The translations under genes were made by a program, and so were the position numbers. The notes under the pieces were generated by a model. It made no database searches, was not told where the DNA came from, and saw only the letters and a list, made by a program, of their open reading frames with translations. Shown here piece by piece: positions 34,328 through 43,286 of a stretch of DNA of 64,000 nt (positions are counted from its first letter, which is position 1; the number at the start of each line of letters is the position of its first letter). The stretch comes from Neorhizobium huautlense (GTDB taxonomy: Bacteria > Pseudomonadota > Alphaproteobacteria > Rhizobiales > Rhizobiaceae). Location: NCBI RefSeq assembly GCF_030811685.1, contig NZ_JAUSRF010000009.1:170508-234507 (forward strand), given 5' to 3'.

Positions 34328-35806
34328 TCAGTGCGCGGCTTCGGCTTTTGCCGCTTCCTGTCCATGCGTCATCTGTTTCGGCACGAACAGGCAGACCGGA
34401 ATGATGATGAGGGTGATGACGAACATCGAGACAAATGTGCCGTGCAGCGCCGATTGCAGCGACATGCGCACGGCATCGCCCGAGGCCATGGCCGCGCCCG
34501 TGCCATCCAGCAGGCCGCGCAGCTGTTCCGGCGTCACCGCCCCCGCACCGCTCGTATGCGCAAGGCCATAACCCAGCACGGCGCCGAGAATGGAGGCGCC
34601 GAGCGTGCTGCCGAGATTACGCGAAAACACGTTGGAGGCCGTGGCGCTGCCGCGCTGCGACCAGCCGACGCTTTCCTGGGTGATCACCAGCGCGCAGATG
34701 TTCAACAGGCCCATGCCGATCCCCATCAGCAGCGAACCGGCACCGGCCTGCACCGGCGAACTTTGCGGATTGAGCAGCACGAGAAAAAAGGCACCGAGCG
34801 GGATGATCAGGCTGGCGGCCAGCATGATTGGTCGCAGACCCAGACGCGGGAACATGCGCGATGCAAAAGTGGCGCCGCAGGGCCAGCCGACCAGCAGAGC
34901 GGTCAGCGCAAAACCGGCCACAAGAGGCGAACGATCCAGCACCGTCTGCACATACATGGGCAGGAATGTCGTCAGCCCCATGATGGCCATGGCCGCAAAG
35001 AAGACCGCGATGTTGGAGACCGCGATCGGCCGGCGCAGCCACAGATCCGGCGCCACCATGGGCGCGGACGCACGTTTTTCCTGCCAGAGAAAGGCAGCGA
35101 GGGTGACGAGGAAAATCACGATGGCGATGACGGCGTAAGAGGAGGCAGCACCTTCCATTTCGGTCAGCGCCAGCATCAGCGCCGAGATCGATACGGCAAA
35201 CAGCACGGCACCAAGCACATCGACGGAAACCCGATGCGTCTGCTTTTCCTCATGCAGGAAGAGAACAAAACCGGCAGCGGCGATGATGCCGACCGGAATG
35301 TTGATCCAGAACACCCATGCCCAGGGCAGGTTATGGATGATGACGCTGCCGGCAAGCGGGCCGATGACGGCCGAGATGGCCCAGACGCTGGCGAGATAAC
35401 CCTGCACCTTGCCGCGCTGTTTTCCCGGAAACAGATCGCCGACAATGGTCATCGCCACCGGCTGCACCGCACCGGCACCGATGCCCTGCAACAGGCGAAA
35501 GGCGATCATCGACGGCATTGACCATGCCAGGCCGCAGAGGATGGACGAGATCAAAAACACCGCGATGCCGAACAGCAGCACCGGCTTGCGGCCATAGATA
35601 TCGGAAAGCTTGCCGAACACGACCGTGGTGGCGGTCTGGGTGAGAAGGAAGGAGGAAAAAACCCAGCTGTAGAGATTGAGCTGGCCGAGCTGGGCGGCGA
35701 TCTGCGGCATGGCCGTGGAAACGATTGTCGCTTCGATTGAAATCATCGCCATCGAGGCCATCACGGCCGCAACGATGAGCCCGCGATGGGAGCTCTTCTG
35801 AGACAT
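34328..35806 (-). CDS. MFS transporter, DHA2 (EmrB/QacA-like) drug efflux family
   Basis: A 492-residue transporter with about 14 hydrophobic segments. Motif A-like LSDIYGRKPVLLFGIAVF, the early DHA2 start (ISIEATIVSTAMPQIAAQLG), and motif C-type GPLAGSVIIHNLPWAWVFWINIP are all present. It likely exports hydrophobic compounds by proton antiport. No regulator lies directly beside it; the TetR gene at 37.7 kb points to the EamA gene instead. It is the first of a leftward run with the TPR and permease genes, but spacing suggests separate control. Confidence 0.9.
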   Translation of the reverse strand: MSQKSSHRGLIVAAVMASMAMISIEATIVSTAMPQIAAQLGQLNLYSWVFSSFLLTQTATTVVFGKLSDIYGRKPVLLFGIAVFLISSILCGLAWSMPSMIAFRLLQGIGAGAVQPVAMTIVGDLFPGKQRGKVQGYLASVWAISAVIGPLAGSVIIHNLPWAWVFWINIPVGIIAAAGFVLFLHEEKQTHRVSVDVLGAVLFAVSISALMLALTEMEGAASSYAVIAIVIFLVTLAAFLWQEKRASAPMVAPDLWLRRPIAVSNIAVFFAAMAIMGLTTFLPMYVQTVLDRSPLVAGFALTALLVGWPCGATFASRMFPRLGLRPIMLAASLIIPLGAFFLVLLNPQSSPVQAGAGSLLMGIGMGLLNICALVITQESVGWSQRGSATASNVFSRNLGSTLGASILGAVLGYGLAHTSGAGAVTPEQLRGLLDGTGAAMASGDAVRMSLQSALHGTFVSMFVITLIIIPVCLFVPKQMTHGQEAAKAEAAH

Positions 35807-36009
35807 TTTCGGGATCCGGAGCGCGAAAGATGCGGCGCCAAAAGGAGTGATATTCGGCGGTCAGCAGGCCGTCAGTGTAAAACGATCTAGGAACGGGAAT
35901 AAACAAACGTCAAGCCCGCCCGGACGCTCGCCGGTCACATTTGTTGGCTTTACATCAATTTGCTAGCCGTCTTTCTCGTCTGCCCGGGTTTTCCGCGGCT
36001 GGCTGACGT

Positions 36010-36043
36010 GAATGAGCGCGCCCGATCATGGGCACGCTCATTC
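36010..36043 (-). terminator. Strong hairpin after the lipoprotein gene
   Basis: A 14-base stem (left arm GAATGAGCGCGCCC, right arm GGGCACGCTCATTC, one mismatch, loop of 6) begins 7 bases after the lipoprotein stop. There is no T tract, so rho-independent stopping is uncertain, but the position and stability suit a 3' end. Confidence 0.45.
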
Positions 36044-36049
36044 GGCCGA

Positions 36050-36652
36050 TCATTTCCCGGTCAGCCATTTGCGGGTTTCGAGCGTGAAGGATGCCGCCAG
36101 TTTCTGGGCCAGCGCATTCTGATCCTTGGTAGCAACGGCATTGATGGCCATGGCCACGAAGAAGCCGACATTGCCGCTGCCTTTCACACCATGGTCGGAA
36201 CCGACGATGCGTGGATTCTGGGCAATGACCGACCCATCGGCGACGCTTTCCAGCCGCACGGTGCCGGTAATATAGCTGTCCGTGCCGCCGAGAACGCGGC
36301 CAGGTGCCGAGGCGAGATCCGCCTGCTGCAGCGTGATGACAAGACGCGCGGCCTTGGGCCCGCCTGGCAGACCCTTCAGCTTGGCGCCGGCATCCGCCTC
36401 CAGAGCGCGCACGATCATCGCCGTCTGCGCTTCCGGCGTGACGCCGTTCAGCATGGGAAGACCGGTGGCAACGTCCGGCGTAGCCTCGACGCGGACGGAA
36501 GTGACATTGGCGCCGTTCAGCGCCTCGACCAGACGCGGATCACGCGTCTGGCAGCCGGCCAGAAGCGTCAGGCCGACGATAACGATCGCGACCTTCAGGA
36601 AGATATTGGAAATGCTCAATTCATGCCCCACTCGAAATGCAATCATCCGCAA
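36050..36652 (-). CDS. Lipoprotein, unknown function
   Basis: A 200-residue protein. The signal has a hydrophobic core (VAIVIVGLTLLAG) and the lipobox LAGC at about residues 31-34, so it is lipid-anchored. The mature part, with VTSVRVEATPDV, MIVRALEADAGAKLKGLPGG and TDSYITGTVRLESVADGSVIA, suggests a folded beta-rich domain exposed to the periplasm. I do not recognise a family. Start codons at 36652 or 36646 are both possible. Confidence 0.7.
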   Translation of the reverse strand: MRMIAFRVGHELSISNIFLKVAIVIVGLTLLAGCQTRDPRLVEALNGANVTSVRVEATPDVATGLPMLNGVTPEAQTAMIVRALEADAGAKLKGLPGGPKAARLVITLQQADLASAPGRVLGGTDSYITGTVRLESVADGSVIAQNPRIVGSDHGVKGSGNVGFFVAMAINAVATKDQNALAQKLAASFTLETRKWLTGK

Positions 36653-36771
36653 GGCCGGTCTGCACCGGTTGCGGCATGCGAAACAAAACTCTGCGACGCC
36701 CTACCCTCGTCGCGGTTCGCGTTAAGCATGGATGCGGAGCGTCAGCAATGCTGCGTCTGCGGGCTTGGTTA

Positions 36772-37425
36772 TCAGTCCTTCACCGGAAGGGCTGCAATTG
36801 CCTGACGGCCGGTAACGCTCAGAGCATAAACGCCTTTTTCGATTTTCTCGAACCAGCCGTAATAATTGTTGCGCAGCGTGGCGCCGGCATTGGGGGCGGT
36901 TTCCTTGAGGTCGCGCGGGCGAAGCGGGCCGTCCGCGAGCGCATTGGCAATCGCGATGGCCTGCTGGCGATAGGCGGTCATGATCGGCACTTTTGTCGAG
37001 CCGCCAAGCGCCGGATCACCCACGCGCTTCCTGTGTTCCTTCACCAGCCGCGTGCGGCGTTTCGGGTTGGTGCGCGGCATGGGCGACACCGAGGAGACCA
37101 GCACGCTGACCTCCCCCATATCCGACACGCCGAGCATGCCGATGCCAAGCCGCCGGCAGAGATCGCGGTACCGCTTGTCGCTTTCACGCCCGCGGCCCTT
37201 GGCCGAGACACGGGCGGCGATCCACACTTCATCGGAAACGGCGGCGCGATCCACCGCCTGCAGAATGAGTTCGAGATTGAAGGTGAGTTTCAACTCGCAG
37301 ATCACCACGACCGCCGGATCGCCCTCCGACAACCCCACAAGATCACAGCCGCCGATCTCGCCCTTCACCGTGTAACCGGCGGCTTCGAGAAAGGTTTTGA
37401 CGGGGAGATAGAGCGCGGTTTCCAT
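36772..37425 (-). CDS. DUF2161 protein, PD-(D/E)XK nuclease-like
   Basis: A 217-residue protein. The N-terminal part has GCDLVGLSEGDPAVVVICELKL, fitting the D..ExK core of the PD-(D/E)XK phosphodiesterase superfamily, as expected for DUF2161. The C-terminal half carries a winged-helix-like segment (DGPLRPRDLKETAPNAGATLRNNYYGWFEKIEKGVY). Function unproven: it may be a nuclease of DNA repair or restriction type. ATG 37425 starts the family N terminus METALYLPVK. A repeat lies beyond its start. Confidence 0.75.
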   Translation of the reverse strand: METALYLPVKTFLEAAGYTVKGEIGGCDLVGLSEGDPAVVVICELKLTFNLELILQAVDRAAVSDEVWIAARVSAKGRGRESDKRYRDLCRRLGIGMLGVSDMGEVSVLVSSVSPMPRTNPKRRTRLVKEHRKRVGDPALGGSTKVPIMTAYRQQAIAIANALADGPLRPRDLKETAPNAGATLRNNYYGWFEKIEKGVYALSVTGRQAIAALPVKD

Positions 37426-37562
37426 ATGGGCCTGATTTCTGCTGCCGATTTGGCCCCGCATATCATGATTCTGGCGGGTGATTGATTTTCATGGAAAGAG
37501 TAGGTAGACCGGTATGGCTACCAAACGAGGGCAGCAGGTAAACTTGGAATGGTGCCACATCA

Positions 37563-37690
37563 TCTTCTCCCCATCGGGGAGAAGTGCCGGAGCGCCAGCG
37601 AGGCGATGAGGGGGCGACACGGCAAGACTTTGCGATCTGTTCCCCCCTCATCCGACCCTTCGGGCCACCTTCTCCCCGATGGGGAGAAGA
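37563..37690. repeat. RIME-like repeat, inverted pair
   Basis: Two short palindromes, CTTCTCCCCATCGGGGAGAAG at 37564-37584 and CTTCTCCCCGATGGGGAGAAG at 37669-37689, bracket about 84 bases, with the inner ends (GGCGATGAGGGGGC and CCCCCCTCATCCGACC) also partly complementary. This covers most of the gap ahead of the TetR gene. It is a different subtype from the copies at 17.7 and 26.6 kb. Confidence 0.75.
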
Positions 37691-37744
37691 TAACGGGAGC
37701 CAGCCGCACCCTCACCCCACAAGCACCCAACCAACGGAACCACC

Positions 37745-38323
37745 ATGCCCCACCCTGCCGAAACAGCCCGCGAAAAACTGCTGAAGGCGGCAGCGGTGCT
37801 GTTTTATGAAAACGGTATCGCCGGCACCGGCATCGACGCCATCATCGCCCGTGCCGGCGTGGCGAAGAAGAGCCTCTACAACAATTTTGCCTCCAAGGCG
37901 GATCTGGTGCACCAGTATCTGACCATACGCCACGCCGAACTTTTGGACTTTTACGAAGAGCGCCTCGCTACCGCCGTCACGCCCCGCGAAAAAGTTCTGG
38001 CGGTGTTCGATGCCTATCAGGACCATGCCGAATTTGCCTATGAGCGCGGGTTTCGCGGCTGCGGCCTGTTGAATGCCGCTGCCGAACTGACGGTTGGCGA
38101 TATCGGCCGCGATGCCGTGCGCCGACACAAGGAAGAGGTCGAAGGCCTGATCGCCACGCATCTGGCCGAATTTTTCCATGGTGACGCGGAGCGGGCGAAG
38201 GTGCTGGCCCGCCAGCTTGCCTTTCTCCTCGAAGGCTCGATTACCCGCGCCGGGCTGGAAGGCAACGGCACCCTCGTGCTCGAAGCGCGCAAAATGACCT
38301 CCGACATGCTGGGCAGGCTATGA
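37745..38323 (+). CDS. TetR/AcrR family transcriptional regulator
   Basis: A 192-residue regulator. The N-terminal DNA-binding part shows AREKLLKAAAVLFYENGIAGTG, then VAKKSLYNNFASKADLVHQYL, the usual TetR helix-turn-helix. The rest is the helical ligand-binding and dimer domain. It overlaps the EamA transporter gene by 4 bases, so it probably controls that operon in response to an exported or imported compound. Confidence 0.9.
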   Translation: MPHPAETAREKLLKAAAVLFYENGIAGTGIDAIIARAGVAKKSLYNNFASKADLVHQYLTIRHAELLDFYEERLATAVTPREKVLAVFDAYQDHAEFAYERGFRGCGLLNAAAELTVGDIGRDAVRRHKEEVEGLIATHLAEFFHGDAERAKVLARQLAFLLEGSITRAGLEGNGTLVLEARKMTSDMLGRL

Positions 38324-39267
38324 CATCCGCAACCAACGAATTCCGCATCGGCGTGGCCGGCGTGCTGTTTGCCTCGCTTGTCTGGGGCACGACCGGCACG
38401 GCCGCCGCCTTTGCACCGGAGGTCAGTGCGGCGGCGATCGGCGCTGCCGCCATGGGCATTGGCGGGCTTTTGCAGGCGGCAATCGCTCTGCGGTCGATCG
38501 GCAGGGCAGCGGTGGAGCTGAGACGCCACTGGTTGCTGCTGGTCATCGGTGGCGTGGCGGTGGCGATCTATCCGCTTGCCTTTTACGGTTCGATGCGTCT
38601 GGCCGGCGTCACCATCGGCACGGTCGTCACCATCGGTTCGGCGCCGCTTCTCTCGGCGCTGATCGAAAAGGTTTTTGATGGCGCGCAACTGTCGAAACGC
38701 TGGCTTGCCGGGGCGCTGATCGGCTTGGTGGGCATGGTGCTTCTCTGTGTGGCGGAAGGCTCGCATGCCGAAACGGTGGTCACCGGCAATGCCACCATTT
38801 TGGGCATCGCGCTCGGCCTATTGGGCGGCCTCACCTATGCGCTTTATTCCTTCACGGCACGCGGGCTGATGCTGCGCGGCATCCGTTCACGCGCAGCGAT
38901 GGGCGCCACATTCGGCGTCGGCGGGCTGCTGCTGATGCCGGTGCTTTTCATGACCGGCGGGCCTTTCCTTGCCTCGTGGAACAATGCCGCCGTTGGCCTC
39001 TACATGGCGACCGTGCCGATGTTCCTTGGTTATATCGCTTTCGGCATGGGGCTGGCCCGCATTCCGGCCAGCATGGCGACGACGATCACGCTCTTGGAAC
39101 CCGTCGTGGCGGCGATGCTGGCGGTGATCATCCTCGGCGAACGCCTGCCGGCACTTGGTTGGCTGGGCGTGGTGCTGATCATCTTCTGCCTCGTGGTGAT
39201 CACCGCGCCGGTGAAGTTTCGCGCTTCACAAAAACCTGTTGCAACAGGTGTCACAGACAGCGTCTAA
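38320..39267 (+). CDS. EamA/DMT family transporter
   Basis: A 315-residue membrane protein with about ten helices in two EamA repeats (SLVWGTTGTAAAFAPEVSAA at the start of the first, GLTYALYSFTARGLMLRG at the start of the second). Such proteins carry amino acids or other small metabolites; the substrate is unknown. The TetR gene directly ahead overlaps it by four bases, so both lie on one message. Confidence 0.88.
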   Translation: MTSATNEFRIGVAGVLFASLVWGTTGTAAAFAPEVSAAAIGAAAMGIGGLLQAAIALRSIGRAAVELRRHWLLLVIGGVAVAIYPLAFYGSMRLAGVTIGTVVTIGSAPLLSALIEKVFDGAQLSKRWLAGALIGLVGMVLLCVAEGSHAETVVTGNATILGIALGLLGGLTYALYSFTARGLMLRGIRSRAAMGATFGVGGLLLMPVLFMTGGPFLASWNNAAVGLYMATVPMFLGYIAFGMGLARIPASMATTITLLEPVVAAMLAVIILGERLPALGWLGVVLIIFCLVVITAPVKFRASQKPVATGVTDSV

Positions 39268-39300
39268 CAAGCATTCCGCATCTGTTTTCGGACCCTGCCC

Positions 39301-40299
39301 ATGGCGCTGCTTACCCCCACCATCCCCGGTCTCGTCTGGGCCTATCGTTTCCACCCCGACAAGAAGCCCTGCACGCGGCTCGCGACCGAGGCAACGCGGG
39401 ATGACCTTGGCGTGGAAGATGGCGGGTTTCTGTGGCTGCATCTCAACCTCGCCGACCAGCGCGTGCCGGCATTCCTCGACGGTTTCCAGGACCTGCCGCC
39501 GGATGTGGTTTCCGCACTCACCACCCATGACACGCATGCCTCGATCACGCTGGACGAGCAGATGGTGTATGGCACGCTGGTGGACTTTCAGCGCGAATTC
39601 GACAGCGAAACCCGCGATATCGGCTGGCTGCATTTTGTCGTCACCGAAAAGCTGATCATCACCACGCGCCTGCAACCGCTGCGCTCGATCGACCGGGTGC
39701 GGGTGGCGGTGGAAAAGAACGCGGGACGGTATCGCCGGCCGATCGACGTGTTTGAGACCATTGTCGCGGAATTCCAGCGCACGCTGATCACGCTGGTTCT
39801 GGAACTGACGGAAGAACTGAACCATATCGAGGACATCGTTTATGACAGTGCGCAGCGCGACGAACGTCGCAGGCTGGCGCCGGTGCGCAGAACCGTGGTG
39901 CGGCTGCACCGGCATTTGCGCACCGTGCTTGCCCTGATGCGACGCGCGGCAGCGGCCGATGACGACGACATGCTGCTCGGTTTCGATGATGTCGCGGCAC
40001 GGCTGACCAGCCGGCTGGAGGCGGTGGATCACGATGTCTATGCGCTGCAGGACCGGGCGCGGCTGCTGCATGAAGAAATCGATTCCAAACAGAGTTCGGA
40101 AACCAACCGCCACCTCTATATCCTGTCGCTGATGACCGCCTTCCTGCTGCCGCCCTCGCTGGTGACGGGCTTTTTCGGCATGAACACATCGGGCATGCCG
40201 TTCGAACACGGCGAAACAGGCACGATGTTCGCGGTGATCTTCATTGCGCTGTCTATTGCGATTGCGTGGTTCGTGCTGCGGCGGGCGCGGATCTTGTGA
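39301..40299 (+). CDS. CorA/ZntB-type divalent metal transporter
   Basis: A 332-residue protein with a long cytosolic N-terminal domain and two C-terminal membrane helices (LMTAFLLPPSLVTGFFGMN and FAVIFIALSIAIAWFVL). The signature GMN is intact, in FFGMNTSGMPFE. The segment between the GMN and the last helix resembles the ZntB form, so zinc transport is more likely than magnesium, though this is a guess. It starts 33 bases after the EamA gene. Confidence 0.82.
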   Translation: MALLTPTIPGLVWAYRFHPDKKPCTRLATEATRDDLGVEDGGFLWLHLNLADQRVPAFLDGFQDLPPDVVSALTTHDTHASITLDEQMVYGTLVDFQREFDSETRDIGWLHFVVTEKLIITTRLQPLRSIDRVRVAVEKNAGRYRRPIDVFETIVAEFQRTLITLVLELTEELNHIEDIVYDSAQRDERRRLAPVRRTVVRLHRHLRTVLALMRRAAAADDDDMLLGFDDVAARLTSRLEAVDHDVYALQDRARLLHEEIDSKQSSETNRHLYILSLMTAFLLPPSLVTGFFGMNTSGMPFEHGETGTMFAVIFIALSIAIAWFVLRRARIL

Positions 40300-40302
40300 G
40301 GC

Positions 40303-40335
40303 AAAAGAAAACCCGCCCGGAATGATCCGGACGGG
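40303..40335 (-). terminator. Rho-independent terminator of the BA14K gene
   Basis: On the minus strand a 10-base stem (CCCGTCCGGA-TCAT-TCCGGGCGGG, one G-U pair) is followed by TTTTCTTTTG. It lies 24 bases past the BA14K stop and just beyond the convergent CorA/ZntB gene. Confidence 0.8.
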
Positions 40336-40359
40336 CTGGAAACAGGCTGGCCTGTCGCC

Positions 40360-40893
40360 TTAGAAATACGGCGAATAGCACTGCTTGCGCGGGCCGTAAT
40401 TCGGCTGGAACGTGTTGGAATAGACATCGTAGGAGCGATAACGCGCCAGGCACCAGTCGGTGTGCTGCGGGTTTATGTCAGCCGGTGCTGCGTAACGGCG
40501 CGGCGGCGGGGCGACATAACGCGGCGCCGGCTCGTAATATTGCGGTACCGGTTCGACATAACGCGGCTCGTTATAGGTCGGTGCGGCAAGCGCGCCGCCG
40601 ATGATGGCGCCGGCGCCGAATGCGGCCAGCGGATACCAGTAGCCATCGTGATAACGGTGGCGCGGGCGATATTCGCGGTAACCGCGATGGCCGCCATACC
40701 AGCCGTCGCGATAACCGCGGCGATCACGCCAGTACTGGACCTGAACGACATCGCCGCTGTCCGCCGGGGCCGCCTTCACTGCAGGCGCGATCACGGCGGG
40801 GGCAATCGGCATGGCGACGCCCGGCGCAACCGAAGTCGCCAACATGGCTGCCGCTACACCGCATATTGAGACAGTCTTCATCAGCATGGTCAT
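40360..40893 (-). CDS. BA14K family exported protein
   Basis: A 177-residue protein. A signal peptide (VSICGVAAAMLATSVAPGVAM) precedes a low-complexity Tyr/Arg/Gly-rich section (GYRDGWYGGHRGYREYRPRH) and one hydrophobic segment ([19 protein letters not shown]). The C terminus DWCLARYRSYDVYSNTFQPNYGPRKQC is the BA14K domain, which in brucellae is an immunoreactive protein with lectin-like claims. ATG 40893 is preferred, since GGAGAAAG lies just upstream. It resembles the second BA14K gene at 41.1 kb. Confidence 0.85.
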   Translation of the reverse strand: MTMLMKTVSICGVAAAMLATSVAPGVAMPIAPAVIAPAVKAAPADSGDVVQVQYWRDRRGYRDGWYGGHRGYREYRPRHRYHDGYWYPLAAFGAGAIIGGALAAPTYNEPRYVEPVPQYYEPAPRYVAPPPRRYAAPADINPQHTDWCLARYRSYDVYSNTFQPNYGPRKQCYSPYF

Positions 40894-41023
40894 GACTTTC
40901 TCCATTCACTGATTGATCGAAACTTTTGCTGCCGTCGAATGTGCGAAAATCTGCCTGAACCGCGCATTAACGATTTTTCGCCGGAACCGCCTTCCCTCTG
41001 GAAATGTCTGGCTCAACGAGACA

Positions 41024-41053
41024 GCCCGGCGGAGCATCATGCTCCTGCCGGGC
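41024..41053. terminator. Hairpin between the two BA14K genes
   Basis: GCCCGGCGGAGCA at 41024-41036 and TGCTCCTGCCGGGC at 41040-41053 form a 13-base stem with one bulge and a loop of three. It lies 54 bases past the stop of the second BA14K gene (minus strand) and lacks a T tract. It may end that gene's message. Confidence 0.4.
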
Positions 41054-41106
41054 CATGGTGTCACGGCGTCATGCCGTGCCGCCTAAAGATCCCAAAGGGA
41101 AAAGGA

Positions 41107-41595
41107 TCAATAGGGCGAATTGCAGATGGCGCGAACGCCGGCGCGTGGCACATAGGTGTTATCCGATGCGCGATAGGTGCGGTAACGCTCCGAGCACCAG
41201 CGAACATGGGCGGACGAAGAGCTGACGCTCGGGCGGTTCACGGCACCGCCGATGATGGCGCCGGCGGCAAAGGCTGCCAGCGGATACCAGTAGCCATTGT
41301 GGTAACGATAACCGGCGCGGCGGTCGCGGTAGCCGCGATGACCGTTGTAATAACCGGCGCGGCGATCAAAACGGCGATCCATGCGACGATCAAAACGACG
41401 CTCCGCACGGCGATCCCAGCGACGCTCGGCGCGGCGCTCCCATGGGCGATACTGCACATCCGTGACCGGGGCAGCGGTGCTGGTCTGCGCGGCAACCGGT
41501 GCCGGCATCTGGAAAGCCTGCGCCGGAACAAGGCCGGTGAGCGTGACGGTGAAGGCGACGGCAACCGTCGCGATGCGCTTGCGGATGGTCATCAT
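41107..41595 (-). CDS. BA14K family exported protein with Arg-rich repeats
   Basis: A 162-residue protein. Signal peptide ([18 protein letters not shown]), then a section of repeated Asp/Glu-Arg-Arg units ([20 protein letters not shown]), a hydrophobic segment ([19 protein letters not shown]) and the BA14K C terminus [27 protein letters not shown]. The shared [16 protein letters not shown] block with the gene at 40.4 kb points to duplication. A GAGGAAAC ribosome site precedes the start at 41595. Confidence 0.85.
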   Translation of the reverse strand: MMTIRKRIATVAVAFTVTLTGLVPAQAFQMPAPVAAQTSTAAPVTDVQYRPWERRAERRWDRRAERRFDRRMDRRFDRRAGYYNGHRGYRDRRAGYRYHNGYWYPLAAFAAGAIIGGAVNRPSVSSSSAHVRWCSERYRTYRASDNTYVPRAGVRAICNSPY

Positions 41596-41710
41596 GGATG
41601 TTTCCTCAAAATCATTCTTTTCCGATTATCGGACTAGAAACGCATGATGCCGCTTATCGGTTCCCACAGCGGCATCACGAAAGATGAATGTTGGTAAAGG
41701 CTTGGTGAGG

Positions 41711-42169
41711 ATGAACGAGACCTACGATGCGGTACTGGATGACCTGCGTCGCGAGATCGACGGCGGCGGTGCCCGGCCTGCGATGATCGACGAATTGGTT
41801 GTCCGGCTCCTTCAGCTGTCCCCAGCGGTTAGGCCGGCCGATTTCCTGTCCCTTTTGCGCGATGACGCCGACTACTACGAAGGCATGTTCTCGCTGATCC
41901 ATACGGCCGAGACTGTGGAGGACATGACCTATATCGAGGCCGTATTACTGGTGTTTTGCGACATTGCGGCGAAGGCACCGCAATGGGCATCCGTCGTGCT
42001 GATTCGTATCCTCAACAGCCCGCCCACGCAGGCCGAGTTGATCCGCCAACTGGCCAACGCACCCTTGCCTGCACGTCAAGCGATCAGAAAAGTGTGCAAG
42101 GATATTGCACAAGACAGCCCGGAATTTCTGGCGAAGACCTTACCGGTGACGCTGGCGGCCCGAGACTGA
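41711..42169 (+). CDS. Imm30-like immunity protein
   Basis: A 152-residue helical protein resembling the Imm30 family of immunity proteins for polymorphic toxins: RDDADYYEGMFSLIHTAETVEDMTY, then IAAKAPQWASVVLIRILNSPPTQ. No toxin gene lies next to it in the window, so it would be an orphan immunity gene. ATG 41711 is preferred over ATG 41684. It opens a 2 kb patch of rare genes. The family call is moderate. Confidence 0.6.
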   Translation: MNETYDAVLDDLRREIDGGGARPAMIDELVVRLLQLSPAVRPADFLSLLRDDADYYEGMFSLIHTAETVEDMTYIEAVLLVFCDIAAKAPQWASVVLIRILNSPPTQAELIRQLANAPLPARQAIRKVCKDIAQDSPEFLAKTLPVTLAARD

Positions 42170-42368
42170 ATTGACAGCGGGGTCTTTACGCTTCGACCGC
42201 CACATCGCCGTTCGGTCGACGCCGCTGCGTTGTGACTGGTTTGCGCCGCTTCGCGCCAGAAGCGGACGCAGCGGCACCCCTCGATCATTGTCTATTTTCG
42301 ACCCCATATCGGTCATTGGTAAGGATCGCAGAGTTGCCGAACAGCGGATATTCCAGCATGATCATTTC

Positions 42369-42797
42369 ATGCCTTTGGGAATAAATACGCAACGGATCGA
42401 ATTCGAGGATGATGGCCGATCGAAATGGGCAGGCATGGGCGACTATGCGCTTGTGTCACCGGATCGTCGTCATGAAATCATCCTTCGCTACGTCGATGAG
42501 CCACCGCAAGGCGAGAGCTATCATCGAGCTTGGATCGATGAGCGGGCGTTTCCGGGGTTTTTCTGGGGCGCCTATTTCGGGTTCACCCCAGACTCTCGTT
42601 TCTTCGCGGGAAGTTGGATGGGGGACCTCTACAATCGCCAGACGACCGTCGTGGACCTTTTCGAGCAGCGATACCACGTGCTGGCTGAGCATATCCAACA
42701 GTTCGTCTTCGATTGGCCTATGCTCACCGACCTCCACGATGGTGCAGGTAGAGTGGCATTTGAGTTTTCGGGCAGCGAGCATTGGATGCCATACTGA
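42369..42797 (+). CDS. Hypothetical protein, immunity-patch neighbour
   Basis: A 142-residue soluble protein with DYALVSPDRRHEIILRYVDE, FFWGAYFGFTPDSRFFAGSWM and the end RVAFEFSGSEHWMPY. Its style (many aromatic residues, a WxxPY tail) reminds me of proteins found beside toxin-immunity genes, but I cannot name a family. The frame is open back to 42171, yet the upstream codons look non-coding, so ATG 42369 is only a likely start; no clear ribosome site is seen. Confidence 0.45.
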   Translation: MPLGINTQRIEFEDDGRSKWAGMGDYALVSPDRRHEIILRYVDEPPQGESYHRAWIDERAFPGFFWGAYFGFTPDSRFFAGSWMGDLYNRQTTVVDLFEQRYHVLAEHIQQFVFDWPMLTDLHDGAGRVAFEFSGSEHWMPY

Positions 42798-42897
42798 GCT
42801 GACGAGATCAGATGCAAACGACCCCATTTCTGCCGTCCGTCTTGCGAACTCTGTATCCACAGAGCTGCCACTGATCACAAGTCATGAGGTTGGATAA

Positions 42898-43272
42898 GTG
42901 ACTGTAAATAATGCGGAAATTAGAAGACGGCGGATATGGTCGTCCGTCGAGGAAATTGCAGGACGATATATCGTCATCACGGAAGACGGACGGGAAACCG
43001 CCGATCCCGTCATGCAGCCGATGGCCCGTAACTCTCTGATCGCGATGCGGAAATTCTTTTGGGACAATGGCCTGATCACGGTTAGCCCCTTCGATGCCAA
43101 AGGCGAGTTCGTGGATGGCGAACTGTTCGAGGCCGATTTTACCGAAGAGGGTCTGGAAATGCTCAGGCGCAAGGCCGAGTGCTGGTCGGACAGCAAGGCG
43201 GCCCAGAAGACGCCACCCAATTACAAGCCTCTCGAAAAGATCCTGTCTGAAATCCGCGCCGCGGCAAAATAG
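42898..43272 (+). CDS. Hypothetical protein
   Basis: A 124-residue soluble protein (RRRRIWSSVEEIAGRYIVITEDG, then LFEADFTEEGLEMLRRKAECW). It starts at GTG 42898 with GAGG six bases ahead. No family is recognised. Residue use is normal for a coding gene. It lies between the preceding unknown gene and a frameshifted GNAT gene, in the accessory patch. Confidence 0.5.
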   Translation: MTVNNAEIRRRRIWSSVEEIAGRYIVITEDGRETADPVMQPMARNSLIAMRKFFWDNGLITVSPFDAKGEFVDGELFEADFTEEGLEMLRRKAECWSDSKAAQKTPPNYKPLEKILSEIRAAAK

Positions 43273-43286
43273 ACGATTGGCGCAAC

